Shown one piece after another: positions 12,278 through 20,080 of a stretch of DNA of 22,439 nucleotides. The stretch is from a virus. The notes under the pieces are model-generated. The model made no database searches and was not told the DNA's origin. It saw nothing but the letters and a program-made list of their open reading frames with translations. The stretch covers positions 1-22,439 of the IMG/VR virus record IMGVR_UViG_3300028920_001543, one strand, 5' to 3'. Each line of letters opens with the position of its first letter. Within the stretch, counting starts at the first letter, position 1. Position numbers and translations under genes: made by a program.

Positions 12278-14245
12278 ATGCAGCGCGTTAACACCCGCAC
12301 AGCCCCGAATGCGTCAGAGTTCGTCAAGCTCTGGTTTCACCGCATTGATAAGGGCATAGCCAGGCGCGACGAAGAGCAGAAGATCTGGGACGCGAACGAG
12401 AAGTTCGAGGACATGCAGGTCCGCGCCACGATAGGCGTCGAGGGCTATGACGACGTCTGCATCAACAAGTGCGGCGCTTGGGTGGAAACGCGTGTTGCCA
12501 GCGTTGTGTACCACAGCCCGTATTTCAAGATGAAACCCATCAACACCGAGGGCTACGACCCGGTGCCGATCGTGGGCGTCGACGGCCAGCCGCGCCAAGT
12601 CTACCGCTACAAGGTGGCGGAAGGTCTTCTGAATGACATCGCCCGGCGGATAGGCGTGAAGCGCCAGCTGCGCCGCGGCGTCCACGCGGCCCAGTTCGGC
12701 TACGGCGCCTGGATGATCGGCTACACCGCCGACTTCGAGGGCGAGGATATCGGACTCCCGAAAGAAGTCGACGGGATGCCGAATCCCGAGGTCTACATGT
12801 ATGACCCGGTCACGGCGCTGCCGATGGTCGACGAGAACGAAGAGCCCATCCTGCGCCCCGAGTACCAGCGTCCCTTGCGCGAGCAGTGGTTCTGGGACTG
12901 GGTGTACTTCCGGCGCCTGATCGTCGACCCCGACGGCGAGAACGAGTTCCGCCAGCACCGCTGGATCGTGTACGAAGAGCTGGTTCCGCTGAAGGAGATC
13001 AAGGCCAACCCGCTGTACCGGAACACCTCGAACCTGAAGGCCACGCACACCGGCTACACGTCCGAGCAGGAAGACGACCACAAGTGGAAGACGGCCCACG
13101 TCGAGGATGACTTCATCCAGCAGCACGAAGACATGTGTCGCGTGTTCCACTGCTGGGATCTCGAAGAGCAAGAGTACGCCGTGGTCGTCGATGGCCATCA
13201 CCGGCATCTGCGCCGGGTGAATGTCAAGGACGCGTTTCCTGGCGTTGAGCACAGCCCGTACATCTTCTACCGGCCCAAGGAAAGAAACGGGCATTTCTAC
13301 CCCCGGCCCCCGCTAACGGATTTGGCCCCGGTCAACGAGATCTACGACCTGATGCGGCAGCTCGAGATTACGGCTGGGCGCCGCGTAGCGCGCAAGCTCA
13401 TGGTGGAGGCAGACGTCTGGGGCGAGGACCAACGTGCCCAGCTGCGCTCTAACGTCGACGTGGAGGTAATCCCCATTGAGTCTACCCGGCCGCTTTCCGA
13501 GACCATCATGGAAGTCCCGCTGTCCCCCTTGAGCAGTGACGTGTGGAACAACACGGCCCTGACAGCACAGGATTTCAATGAGGTCGGAGGACAGCCGGGA
13601 GAAAGCCGTGCCAGACCCGATGCAAAAACCGCAACGCAGGCCAAGGCCATGGTCGGTTACGACTCACTGCGCGTCGACTACCAGCGCAACCTCCTGAAGG
13701 AGGCGATTATCGAGGGCGGCGAGAAGCTGTGGAACTCGATCAAGCACAACATGACGCTCAGGCAGGCCGTCATGCTGGAGGGCAAGGAAGGGGAAGGAGC
13801 GTTCCTTGCCTTTGTCGACCCGGAAGAGATCGGCGGCGACTACATGATCGAGGTGGACGTTGAGGAGATGGCCCCGCAGGACAAGAACCTGGTTGCGGCC
13901 AACACGCTCAACGCCATCGGGGTCTTCTCCCAGGGCATGCAGACCGGGCTGTGGCGCAGCGAGGCGCTGCTACGGTCGACGCTCGACAACATCGGCATGT
14001 CCGACCCACGCATCGTCGAGGAGCTGGTCAAGATCGCCAACGAGCAGTTCCAGCTGCAACAGCAGCAGATGCAGATGGCGGCCCAGAGAGCCCAGCAGGA
14101 CCAGCAGATGAAGCAACAGGAGCAGCAGCGGCGCGACATGGAGACGGTCGCCAACCTGGCTGGCTCGATGCCCGCGGCAGAGGATGAGGCCCATGCGGCA
14201 CGCCAGCACCGCGACGACCCCGGCATGCTAGGAGGTCGGTACTAA
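12278..14245 (+). CDS. Portal protein
   Basis: A 655-residue protein of the size expected for portals of short-tailed phages. The portal forms the dodecameric ring at the capsid vertex through which terminase pumps DNA. Portal-like features include the N-terminal WFHRIDKGIARRDEEQKIWD, the wing/stem segments (VEVIPIESTRPLSETIMEVP; DFNEVGGQPGESRARPDAKT) and a glutamine-rich coiled C-terminus (residues about 590-620, FQLQQQQMQMAAQRAQQDQQ), as in P22-type barrels. The start lies one base after the zinc-ribbon stop, with AAGGAG about 11 bases upstream. The stop overlaps the next start as TAATG. Assignment rests on size, Q-rich end and position between terL and scaffold/capsid; it is a strong call. 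Confidence 0.88.
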   Translation: MQRVNTRTAPNASEFVKLWFHRIDKGIARRDEEQKIWDANEKFEDMQVRATIGVEGYDDVCINKCGAWVETRVASVVYHSPYFKMKPINTEGYDPVPIVGVDGQPRQVYRYKVAEGLLNDIARRIGVKRQLRRGVHAAQFGYGAWMIGYTADFEGEDIGLPKEVDGMPNPEVYMYDPVTALPMVDENEEPILRPEYQRPLREQWFWDWVYFRRLIVDPDGENEFRQHRWIVYEELVPLKEIKANPLYRNTSNLKATHTGYTSEQEDDHKWKTAHVEDDFIQQHEDMCRVFHCWDLEEQEYAVVVDGHHRHLRRVNVKDAFPGVEHSPYIFYRPKERNGHFYPRPPLTDLAPVNEIYDLMRQLEITAGRRVARKLMVEADVWGEDQRAQLRSNVDVEVIPIESTRPLSETIMEVPLSPLSSDVWNNTALTAQDFNEVGGQPGESRARPDAKTATQAKAMVGYDSLRVDYQRNLLKEAIIEGGEKLWNSIKHNMTLRQAVMLEGKEGEGAFLAFVDPEEIGGDYMIEVDVEEMAPQDKNLVAANTLNAIGVFSQGMQTGLWRSEALLRSTLDNIGMSDPRIVEELVKIANEQFQLQQQQMQMAAQRAQQDQQMKQQEQQRRDMETVANLAGSMPAAEDEAHAARQHRDDPGMLGGRY

Positions 14246-14724
14246 TGCCCTGGTACTCGTACCTGTGCCAGCACTGCGGCACGCTGACCGAGCTGCAGCA
14301 GTCCATCAAGGAACGGCACGACCATGCACTGTGCCGCGAGTGCGGCTTGCCGGCTGCCCGCGACTGGACGACGGACCTGCGCAGCGTGAGCCTGCAGGGA
14401 GACACGGTTGCCGGTGGTGTCAATTACGAGGGATACGACCAGGCGCTTGGTCAGCACATCAGGGGGCGCAGCCATTTGCGCGAGGTCATGAAGAGCCGAG
14501 GCCTGGAGTACTACGACCCGCCCAGCGAGGAGGCCGAGATATCGCGTGATATCAACTACTTGGTCGACCGTGGGGGGAGCAAGGATCCGCAGGGGAGGGA
14601 GGAGTTAAAGCAGCTCGCCAAGAAATCTGGTGAGCTACAAACAAAGAGGGCCTTCGAGAAGACCGAGAAGTCGGACAAGTTCAAGAAGATCCTCGAGCGC
14701 AAGATCGGCGAGGCCGATCTATAA
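14245..14724 (+). CDS. FmdB-like zinc-ribbon protein, 159 aa
   Basis: The N-terminus MPWYSYLCQHCGTLTELQQS with CQHC (C8, C11) and CREC (C30, C33) is the four-cysteine FmdB-type ribbon often found beside portal genes in phages. The remaining 120 residues carry a glycine/tyrosine segment (GGVNYEGYDQALGQHIRGRS) and a charged helical tail (KRAFEKTEKSDKFKKILERK). Translation is coupled to the portal gene (TAATG). The family's role in phages is not established; late-gene regulation or a head-assembly cofactor are both possible. The scaffold gene begins 14 bases after its stop. Confidence 0.75.
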   Translation: MPWYSYLCQHCGTLTELQQSIKERHDHALCRECGLPAARDWTTDLRSVSLQGDTVAGGVNYEGYDQALGQHIRGRSHLREVMKSRGLEYYDPPSEEAEISRDINYLVDRGGSKDPQGREELKQLAKKSGELQTKRAFEKTEKSDKFKKILERKIGEADL

Positions 14725-14738
14725 CGACAGGAAGTTCA

Positions 14739-15659
14739 ATGTCAGAATTACCAGACCCCACGCAGGTCAACCCTGACCTTTTCGCGGCAGGAGCCGACGA
14801 GGCTACCCTGAGCGAAGAGGAGCAGGACGCCTCGGCGGAGGAGGCTGGCGCTCCGGAGGACGAGCAGGAAGCCGAGGCCACTCCTGACGCCTCTGAAGAG
14901 CCCGAGCAGGGCGAGGAGCCGGGACCGGATGGGTTCGATTGGGACTCGATCGACCTACGGGACCCCGACACCATGCCGCCCCCCTTGAGGGCTAAGTACA
15001 AGGACCTGGAGAAGGGCGCGACCTGGGCGCATCAGGACATGCGCAAGGCCGAACGAGAAGCGAAGGAGCGCGCAGAGAGAGCTGCCGCGATGGAAGAGCG
15101 GTACAACAAGCTCATAGATGCCCTGACTTCAGGCAAGTTGCCGCAAGGCGAGCAAGCCGCAGCACCAGAGGAGCAGGACCCCGAGCCCGAGATTCTGATC
15201 ACCGGAACTCCGGAAGAGATCCAGAGGTCGATCAGGGAACACGGAGCGTGGGTCAAGCGCCAGGCCATCGCACCCCTGCAGAAGGAACTGCAGGAGTTGA
15301 GGGAGTGGAGGCAGAAGTCCGCGGTCGATTCTGTGGTGAACGAGATCCGCAGTCGCGAAGACTTCGAACCTGCCGTAGACGCCGAGATGGACCGGCTGAT
15401 CAAGGAAGATCCGCAACTCTGGACTGAGGACGTGCTCACCAAGCCGAACGGCATCAACCTTCTGTACAAGCACGCGGTGGCTAACGTGAAGTTGCACAAC
15501 AAGCAAGCGGCCACCGCCAAGAAGAAACAGTCGGCCCCCGCCAGAAGCGTTCCCCGACCGGGATCGACCAAGGCCGCTAGCAACGCGGAAGCGAAGCGAG
15601 CGAAAATGGGATTCCGGGAGCGACTGGAGCGCACCCTGGAGGAGGCCGGGTACACTTAG
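14739..15659 (+). CDS. Capsid scaffolding protein
   Basis: A 306-residue protein directly upstream of the major capsid gene. The first 70 residues are very acidic and low-complexity (ATLSEEEQDASAEEAGAPED). A charged helical/coiled-coil region follows (residues about 88-135, RKAEREAKERAERAAAMEER), then another helix (LQKELQELREWRQKSAVDSV) and a basic C-terminus (KKKQSAPARSVPRPGSTKAA) ending FRERLERTLEEAGYT. An acidic, helical protein with a basic C-terminal capsid-binding tail is the classic scaffold profile; it would chaperone capsid assembly and leave before or during packaging. AGGAAG lies 5 bases before the ATG. No protease motif is seen. Identification rests on composition and position. 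Confidence 0.82.
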   Translation: MSELPDPTQVNPDLFAAGADEATLSEEEQDASAEEAGAPEDEQEAEATPDASEEPEQGEEPGPDGFDWDSIDLRDPDTMPPPLRAKYKDLEKGATWAHQDMRKAEREAKERAERAAAMEERYNKLIDALTSGKLPQGEQAAAPEEQDPEPEILITGTPEEIQRSIREHGAWVKRQAIAPLQKELQELREWRQKSAVDSVVNEIRSREDFEPAVDAEMDRLIKEDPQLWTEDVLTKPNGINLLYKHAVANVKLHNKQAATAKKKQSAPARSVPRPGSTKAASNAEAKRAKMGFRERLERTLEEAGYT

Positions 15660-15682
15660 ACCCTATGAGGGGGTGACCAGAC

Positions 15683-16750
15683 ATGGCTGTGAGCAATACC
15701 AATGCTCGTTCCTCCACTCTCGACGGACTTCTGTCCTCGACGTGGGACGAATATCACAAGGACGGTGAGTTCCAGGACGCGATCTTCAAGTCCAACTACT
15801 ACTTCTACAAGTTGTATCAGGCTGGACGCATCACGAAGAACTGCTCCGGAACTCTCTGCGCCGTCAACCTGATGTACGCCGAGAACGAGAACGCCCAGTC
15901 GGTCGGTCCGTACGACACGTTCGCGACGGACGCTACCGATGGGTTCACCCAGGCGCTTTATCCTTGGTGTGAGTACGTGGTCCCCGTGATCATCGACCGC
16001 ATCTCCAAGGTGAAGAACTCGGGCAAGGCCGCGATTGTCGATCTGGTGGACGCGAAGCGTCAGCAAGCCAAGATGACCGCGATCTCGCTCTTGAACAAGC
16101 ACCTGATGGACATCGAGGGCATCTCGGCGACCGCGACTGGCAACGGCGGCAAGAACATCTACGGCCTGCCACTGCTCGTTGCCTCGGCCAACACCTACGA
16201 CCCGGCCGGCATCGACACGTCGGCCAACACCTGGTGGGACAACAAGCGGAAGACCTGGGGCGACGTCGACTCGTACGCCGGCTTCCGTGCAGACGTCCAG
16301 GACACCTACCTGCAAGCGTCCGAGGGCCCCGGCGGTGCGCCGGACATCGGCGTTTGCGACCGGATCACCTGGGCCGCGTTCGAGCGGTCGATGATCGACC
16401 AGCGCCGGTACACCAGTGGTGAGAGCGCCTCGATGGGCTTCCCCACGATCATGTACTGGAAGTGTGAGGTCGGCTTCGACGAGCACGTTCCGGACCTGGC
16501 CGGCGGTGCCAACTGGGACGCCGCGGCTAGCCCGACCGGCACTGGCGAAGGAACGCTGTGGTTCGTCAACTCCAATTTCATGGAGCTGAAGGTCATGCGT
16601 GACTCCGACTTCGTGTCGACCGGGTTCATGCCGGCGCTGAACCAGCTCGCCAGCATCAACCATCTGATCTTCGCGGGTCAGCACGTGTGCTCCAACCGGC
16701 GCAAGCAGGCCGTCCTGCAGGCGATCGAAGGCTCCGCGTGCGTGAGCTAG
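15683..16750 (+). CDS. Major capsid protein
   Basis: A 355-residue capsid subunit. The N-terminus (NARSSTLDGLLSSTWDEYHK, then GEFQDAIFKSNYYFYKLYQA) and following segments (YPWCEYVVPVIIDRISKVKN; SGKAAIVDLVDAKRQQAKMT; LNKHLMDIEGISATATGNGG) match the pattern of a widespread HK97-fold capsid family of tailed phages. Gene order portal, scaffold, capsid, decoration agrees. GAGGGGGTGA lies about 10 bases before the ATG. No cleaved prodomain is apparent, consistent with a separate scaffold. Codon use is strongly C-ending and regular, as expected for the most expressed virion gene. Six cysteines, four in the C-terminal half, are somewhat many for a capsid protein. Confidence 0.9.
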   Translation: MAVSNTNARSSTLDGLLSSTWDEYHKDGEFQDAIFKSNYYFYKLYQAGRITKNCSGTLCAVNLMYAENENAQSVGPYDTFATDATDGFTQALYPWCEYVVPVIIDRISKVKNSGKAAIVDLVDAKRQQAKMTAISLLNKHLMDIEGISATATGNGGKNIYGLPLLVASANTYDPAGIDTSANTWWDNKRKTWGDVDSYAGFRADVQDTYLQASEGPGGAPDIGVCDRITWAAFERSMIDQRRYTSGESASMGFPTIMYWKCEVGFDEHVPDLAGGANWDAAASPTGTGEGTLWFVNSNFMELKVMRDSDFVSTGFMPALNQLASINHLIFAGQHVCSNRRKQAVLQAIEGSACVS

Positions 16751-16770
16751 CCACCGAGGAGGTGATTTGA

Positions 16771-17238
16771 ATGCCTGGGAATCTGAATCTGGGTGGAGCT
16801 GGCGGCTACGGCCCGACCAGCCCCGTGCCCAAGAAGACGTACAAGTTCTACACCGGCGAAGCTGTTACCGCTGGCATGGTCGTCCGCTGGGCGCACTCGA
16901 CCGAGGTCGACGATGCGGCTGCGGTGGACGCTCGAGCGGTCAACGGCAACGTAGTTTGCCAGACGGACGCGAACACCGTTCCGATGGGCGTGGCGCTCGA
17001 TACGGCCGCGGCGGAGGGAGCGGTGATCCGCGTGCAGGTACAGGGTGTTTGCACCGTGACGACCAACGCCGATGACGACATCGCGGCCGGCGTCTACCTG
17101 ATTGCTGCGGCTGACGGTACGTGCGACTCCAGTACGACCCCGGACGAGTGCCTGCTCGGTGTCGCGCTGGAAGATGATGTCAACGCGGCTGACACCGTGG
17201 AGGCGCTGATTTTCCCGACCGGCGCGGTTGGTCTGTAG
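16771..17238 (+). CDS. Probable capsid decoration protein
   Basis: A 155-residue, glycine/alanine/valine-rich, beta-looking protein (KKTYKFYTGEAVTAGMVVRW; GVALDTAAAEGAVIRVQVQG; AAGVYLIAAADGTCDSSTTP; CLLGVALEDDVNAADTVEAL). It resembles DUF2190-type and head-decoration proteins in having short repeated beta motifs that return a bound value ('VPMGVALDTA', 'CLLGVALEDD'). It directly follows the capsid gene, and a near-perfect ribosome-binding site, GAGGAGGTGAT, lies just before the ATG, pointing to high expression. A strong hairpin ends the unit 20 bases after its stop. Likely role: a cementing protein on the mature head. The alternative is a head-fibre base. Confidence 0.7.
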   Translation: MPGNLNLGGAGGYGPTSPVPKKTYKFYTGEAVTAGMVVRWAHSTEVDDAAAVDARAVNGNVVCQTDANTVPMGVALDTAAAEGAVIRVQVQGVCTVTTNADDDIAAGVYLIAAADGTCDSSTTPDECLLGVALEDDVNAADTVEALIFPTGAVGL

Positions 17239-17258
17239 GCCAATTTCGCCATAACCGA

Positions 17259-17280
17259 AGGGGGGCCTTCGGGCCCCCCT
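17259..17280 (+). terminator. UUCG-loop hairpin ending the capsid gene block
   Basis: Perfect 9-bp arms AGGGGGGCC (17259-17267) and GGCCCCCCT (17272-17280) close a TTCG loop with a C-G pair, the exceptionally stable C(UUCG)G tetraloop. No T-run follows. It may act as a terminator, a partial terminator, or a 3' stabiliser that raises capsid mRNA relative to the tail genes downstream. The core matches the hairpin at 9-28. Confidence 0.65.
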
Positions 17281-17295
17281 GCCCCGAGGCTGATC

Positions 17296-17955
17296 ATGGG
17301 GCTAATACTTCCCGAGGTGACGGAGAAGATCCGCCGCCTCTTGCCGGGCACCGAAAACAGGTGGTCGGACGAGTATCTATACAAGCTCGTGCACATGGCC
17401 GACTGTGCCATCAAGGAGCGCGGCGAGACCCTGTGGGCCAGCGAGGAGATCGATCTGTACGCAGATACGATCTACTACGCCCTGCCCACTGACGTCATCC
17501 ACGTGCGTAGTGTCCAGTTCGCGATTGACGGCTCGTCCTATGAGCATTGGCTGGACAAGAAGACGTTCCGCGACCTCGATGAGCGCAGTCTGACCTGGTC
17601 GAAGGACCGCACTACGATTCCGGAGCTGTACGTGTTGATGTCGGCTCCCGGCACGAGCGCCTATTCCAAGATCTGTATCTATCCCGGCCTGTCTGCGGCG
17701 TCGAGTCAGAAGATTCGCGTCAATCACTTGTCGTGCTACCCGGACTACGGAGCCGCGGCCGTTGCGTCGACAGCCCCGGAATGGGTGCAGGTGCAGGTGT
17801 ATGTGCCGCACGTCATGGCCCTTCTATACGCCACCAGTCAGCCAGCGCTCGCTATTGAGTTCTGGGCCGAGTACATGAGGAACATCCGAAGGGTCAAGGC
17901 CACATACGCCCAGGACGGCCTTGAGACTCCGGTCAGGCTGGGGAATGCAGAATGA
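17296..17955 (+). CDS. Head-tail adaptor (neck) protein
   Basis: A 219-residue protein: an N-terminal helical part (GLILPEVTEKIRRLLPGTEN; RWSDEYLYKLVHMADCAIKE), a beta-rich middle (IDLYADTIYYALPTDVIHVR; LMSAPGTSAYSKICIYPGLS) and a C-terminal helical bundle (VQVYVPHVMALLYATSQPAL; AEYMRNIRRVKATYAQDG). This plan and the position behind the capsid genes match neck or 'structural' proteins that extend the portal ring before tail attachment. GAGG lies 8 bases before the ATG. The stop overlaps the next start as ATGA, so the two neck proteins are made together. A P22 gp4-like role is inferred. Confidence 0.65.
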   Translation: MGLILPEVTEKIRRLLPGTENRWSDEYLYKLVHMADCAIKERGETLWASEEIDLYADTIYYALPTDVIHVRSVQFAIDGSSYEHWLDKKTFRDLDERSLTWSKDRTTIPELYVLMSAPGTSAYSKICIYPGLSAASSQKIRVNHLSCYPDYGAAAVASTAPEWVQVQVYVPHVMALLYATSQPALAIEFWAEYMRNIRRVKATYAQDGLETPVRLGNAE

Positions 17956-18791
17956 CATACGCGCAGATCGCGGAGCGATTAAATGTGATGCTGTGGGGCA
18001 ATTCATCGTATTCGAGCACTGTGCCAAGGACACAGATCATGGGCTGGTTCGACGAGGTGGCCCAAGAGCTGGCCAGAGAATGTGGCCACATCGAGGACCG
18101 CTACGTGATCCCAGCTGAAGCCAACGTCGGGGAGTACGACTTGCCCGAGGGGTACCGCGAACTGCAGCGGTGCACCTACAACCTGAAGTACATGTACCCG
18201 ATCCGCGCCATCGAGCTGCGCCGGGTGGATTCTAAGTACAAAGAGCGAACGGGAGACCCAAGCTTTCGCTATACAGACGAGCTGAATCATCAAATAAAGC
18301 TGTATCCGACACCAACAGCTGGCGCGACCTACTTGTCGGAGAGCTACACGCCTGGCCGAGGAGCACTTGTGGCCCTCGACTCGACAACCACGCCTGGGCG
18401 CGGCGCGATCGTGGACGTGCTGTCCAGCGCCCCGCCGTCGTCTCAGCCGCCGCGTGGGGTGGTAGTAGACCTCATCCTGTCCAACCAGATCGAGGTCTTC
18501 TACAAGCACACAGGAGACGTGGAGGTGGGCGATGACGCCGAGCCCCCGGTGCCGGGCTGGGCGTGGCCGATCGTCCTGTACGGAGTCCTACAGAGGGCTT
18601 ACACGGCAGACACGAAGTTGCAGAACATCGAAGCCTCGAGGTTTTTCGGGGCGCTCTACGAAGACGGCAAGCGGCGCATTCGGGTGCGGTCCAACGACCG
18701 GGCGACTGCGCCCGAGGGGCGCAAGGAAGACAGCCTGCCACACAAGGCGGCTTACGACATCCGGCGCAGATGGCCCGAAACGATAGGATAG
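17952..18791 (+). CDS. Second neck/tail-adaptor protein with internal repeat
   Basis: A 279-residue protein coupled to the preceding adaptor (ATGA). It has the same general plan: helical N-terminus (AQIAERLNVMLWGNSSYSST; EVAQELARECGHIEDRYVIP), the motif EYDLPEGYRELQRCTYN, and a C-terminal helical part (IVLYGVLQRAYTADTKLQNI; ASRFFGALYEDGKRRIRV). In the middle, three short repeats PGRGALVAL, PGRGAIVDV and PPRGVVVDL are set in a Ser/Thr/Pro-rich stretch (about 18348-18473), which looks like an inserted, expanded loop. The tail ends KAAYDIRRRWPETIG. It is likely a neck ring or head-completion component joining portal and tail hub. The exact family is not recognised. Confidence 0.6.
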   Translation: MTYAQIAERLNVMLWGNSSYSSTVPRTQIMGWFDEVAQELARECGHIEDRYVIPAEANVGEYDLPEGYRELQRCTYNLKYMYPIRAIELRRVDSKYKERTGDPSFRYTDELNHQIKLYPTPTAGATYLSESYTPGRGALVALDSTTTPGRGAIVDVLSSAPPSSQPPRGVVVDLILSNQIEVFYKHTGDVEVGDDAEPPVPGWAWPIVLYGVLQRAYTADTKLQNIEASRFFGALYEDGKRRIRVRSNDRATAPEGRKEDSLPHKAAYDIRRRWPETIG

Positions 18792-18794
18792 GAA

Positions 18795-20078
18795 ATGAAC
18801 GCCCTTCGCAAGACCTGGTTTCTCTGGGCGCCGCTTCTGTTCGTGGTGCTCGTAGTCGGGCTCGACATCAGGGAGATGCAGCGTGAGGCTGAAGCGCAGA
18901 CGGTGACGGGAATTTGGCGCCGGACGGGCCTAGAAGACCTGTTCTATGGCGGCACAGACCAGGCTTTCATCTACGGCTCCGGGGACACGGTCACCACCCA
19001 GGGCCTGCTGCCGCTGGATGCTCGCTGGATGGGTGTCCAAGCCGGGGCCAACGTCACCGACAGCCTGCAGGCGGCGATTGACTCGGCCGCGGTGTGGGAA
19101 ACGGCGGTCTATCTGCCCGGCGGGTCGTACACGGTGGACTCCCTGGACGTCCCTGACGGGATGGTGCTGTATGGCGACGGCATGGGCCAGACCCAGATCA
19201 ACCATGCCCCCGGCTATACTTGCCCGCTGTTCTACAACTCCGCCGACATTCAGGACGTGCAAATAAGAGACATCGGCATTGTGATGACGGCCAACAGCGA
19301 GGCGGCCATCAAGTTCGACGACTGTGCTCTGGGGGTGTTCGAGCGCATCAGGGTCGCGGTTGGAGGATGTGACAACGCGGCCTTCATCTTGGACAGGACC
19401 GGCGGCAGTGGATACTACAACACCTTCTACGACTGCTCTGTGGCTGGCGCCGACACTCTGACCTACGGCTGGAAGTTCTTGTCGGGCGCCAACGAGAACC
19501 GCCTGATAGCCTGTCGCACCACAGGAGTAGACACAGCGGTACACATCGCTAACGCCAACGGCATCCACATCTCCGATTGCTCGTTTGAGCAGTTCGAGTG
19601 CGGCATCCGGGTGCCCAACACGGCGTCGGACAACACCTGGATAACCAACAACCGGTTCGAAGTGAACCGGGCCTGGGGCGACTGGGGTACGGGCGTTCTA
19701 GTCCCCGGCTTTAACACGGTAACCCGCCTCATGGGCAACTGGTATTCTGGCGTGGCGACCGAACTAGACGACAGCTCTCTTGTCGCCTTGCAGGTTCTCG
19801 ATCATTCAGTAACCAGCCTGCGCACGCTCAAGTTTGGTGCGCACGCAGATGCCGGGATGGCCAGCTCTCTGAACATGCGCAACTACAATATCAGGATGAA
19901 TGCGGCCTCTACTGACCCGATGATAATCTGGGGCACAGCCCCGCCTAACGGCAGCGTGTCAGCAGTTGGTGGCAGCATCTACCTGCGCGAGGACGCGAGC
20001 GGCTCCTCTGACTCGACCTTCTACATCAAGACCGGCACGGGCAACACCGGTTGGGTGTGTGTGAACGACGGGATGTAG
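18795..20078 (+). CDS. Tailspike-like beta-helix protein with N-terminal membrane/signal segment
   Basis: A 427-residue protein. Residues about 7-24 are strongly hydrophobic (TWFLWAPLLFVVLVVGLD) after a basic MNALRK, followed by REMQREAEAQ: either a signal anchor or a signal peptide cut after AEA. Residues about 75-300 form a pectate-lyase-3-type right-handed beta-helix (VQAGANVTDSLQAAIDSAAV; YLPGGSYTVDSL; GIHISDCSFEQFECGIRVPN). The C-terminus (GSIYLREDASGSSDSTFYIK; GTGNTGWVCV) matches a closing motif common in phage tailspikes and fibres. It sits between neck and tail-hub genes, where receptor-binding or depolymerase spikes occur. The membrane segment is odd for a virion spike, which normally folds in the cytoplasm and attaches through an N-terminal domain. 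Polysaccharide binding or cleavage is probable. Confidence 0.75.
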   Translation: MNALRKTWFLWAPLLFVVLVVGLDIREMQREAEAQTVTGIWRRTGLEDLFYGGTDQAFIYGSGDTVTTQGLLPLDARWMGVQAGANVTDSLQAAIDSAAVWETAVYLPGGSYTVDSLDVPDGMVLYGDGMGQTQINHAPGYTCPLFYNSADIQDVQIRDIGIVMTANSEAAIKFDDCALGVFERIRVAVGGCDNAAFILDRTGGSGYYNTFYDCSVAGADTLTYGWKFLSGANENRLIACRTTGVDTAVHIANANGIHISDCSFEQFECGIRVPNTASDNTWITNNRFEVNRAWGDWGTGVLVPGFNTVTRLMGNWYSGVATELDDSSLVALQVLDHSVTSLRTLKFGAHADAGMASSLNMRNYNIRMNAASTDPMIIWGTAPPNGSVSAVGGSIYLREDASGSSDSTFYIKTGTGNTGWVCVNDGM

Positions 20079-20080
20079 CC

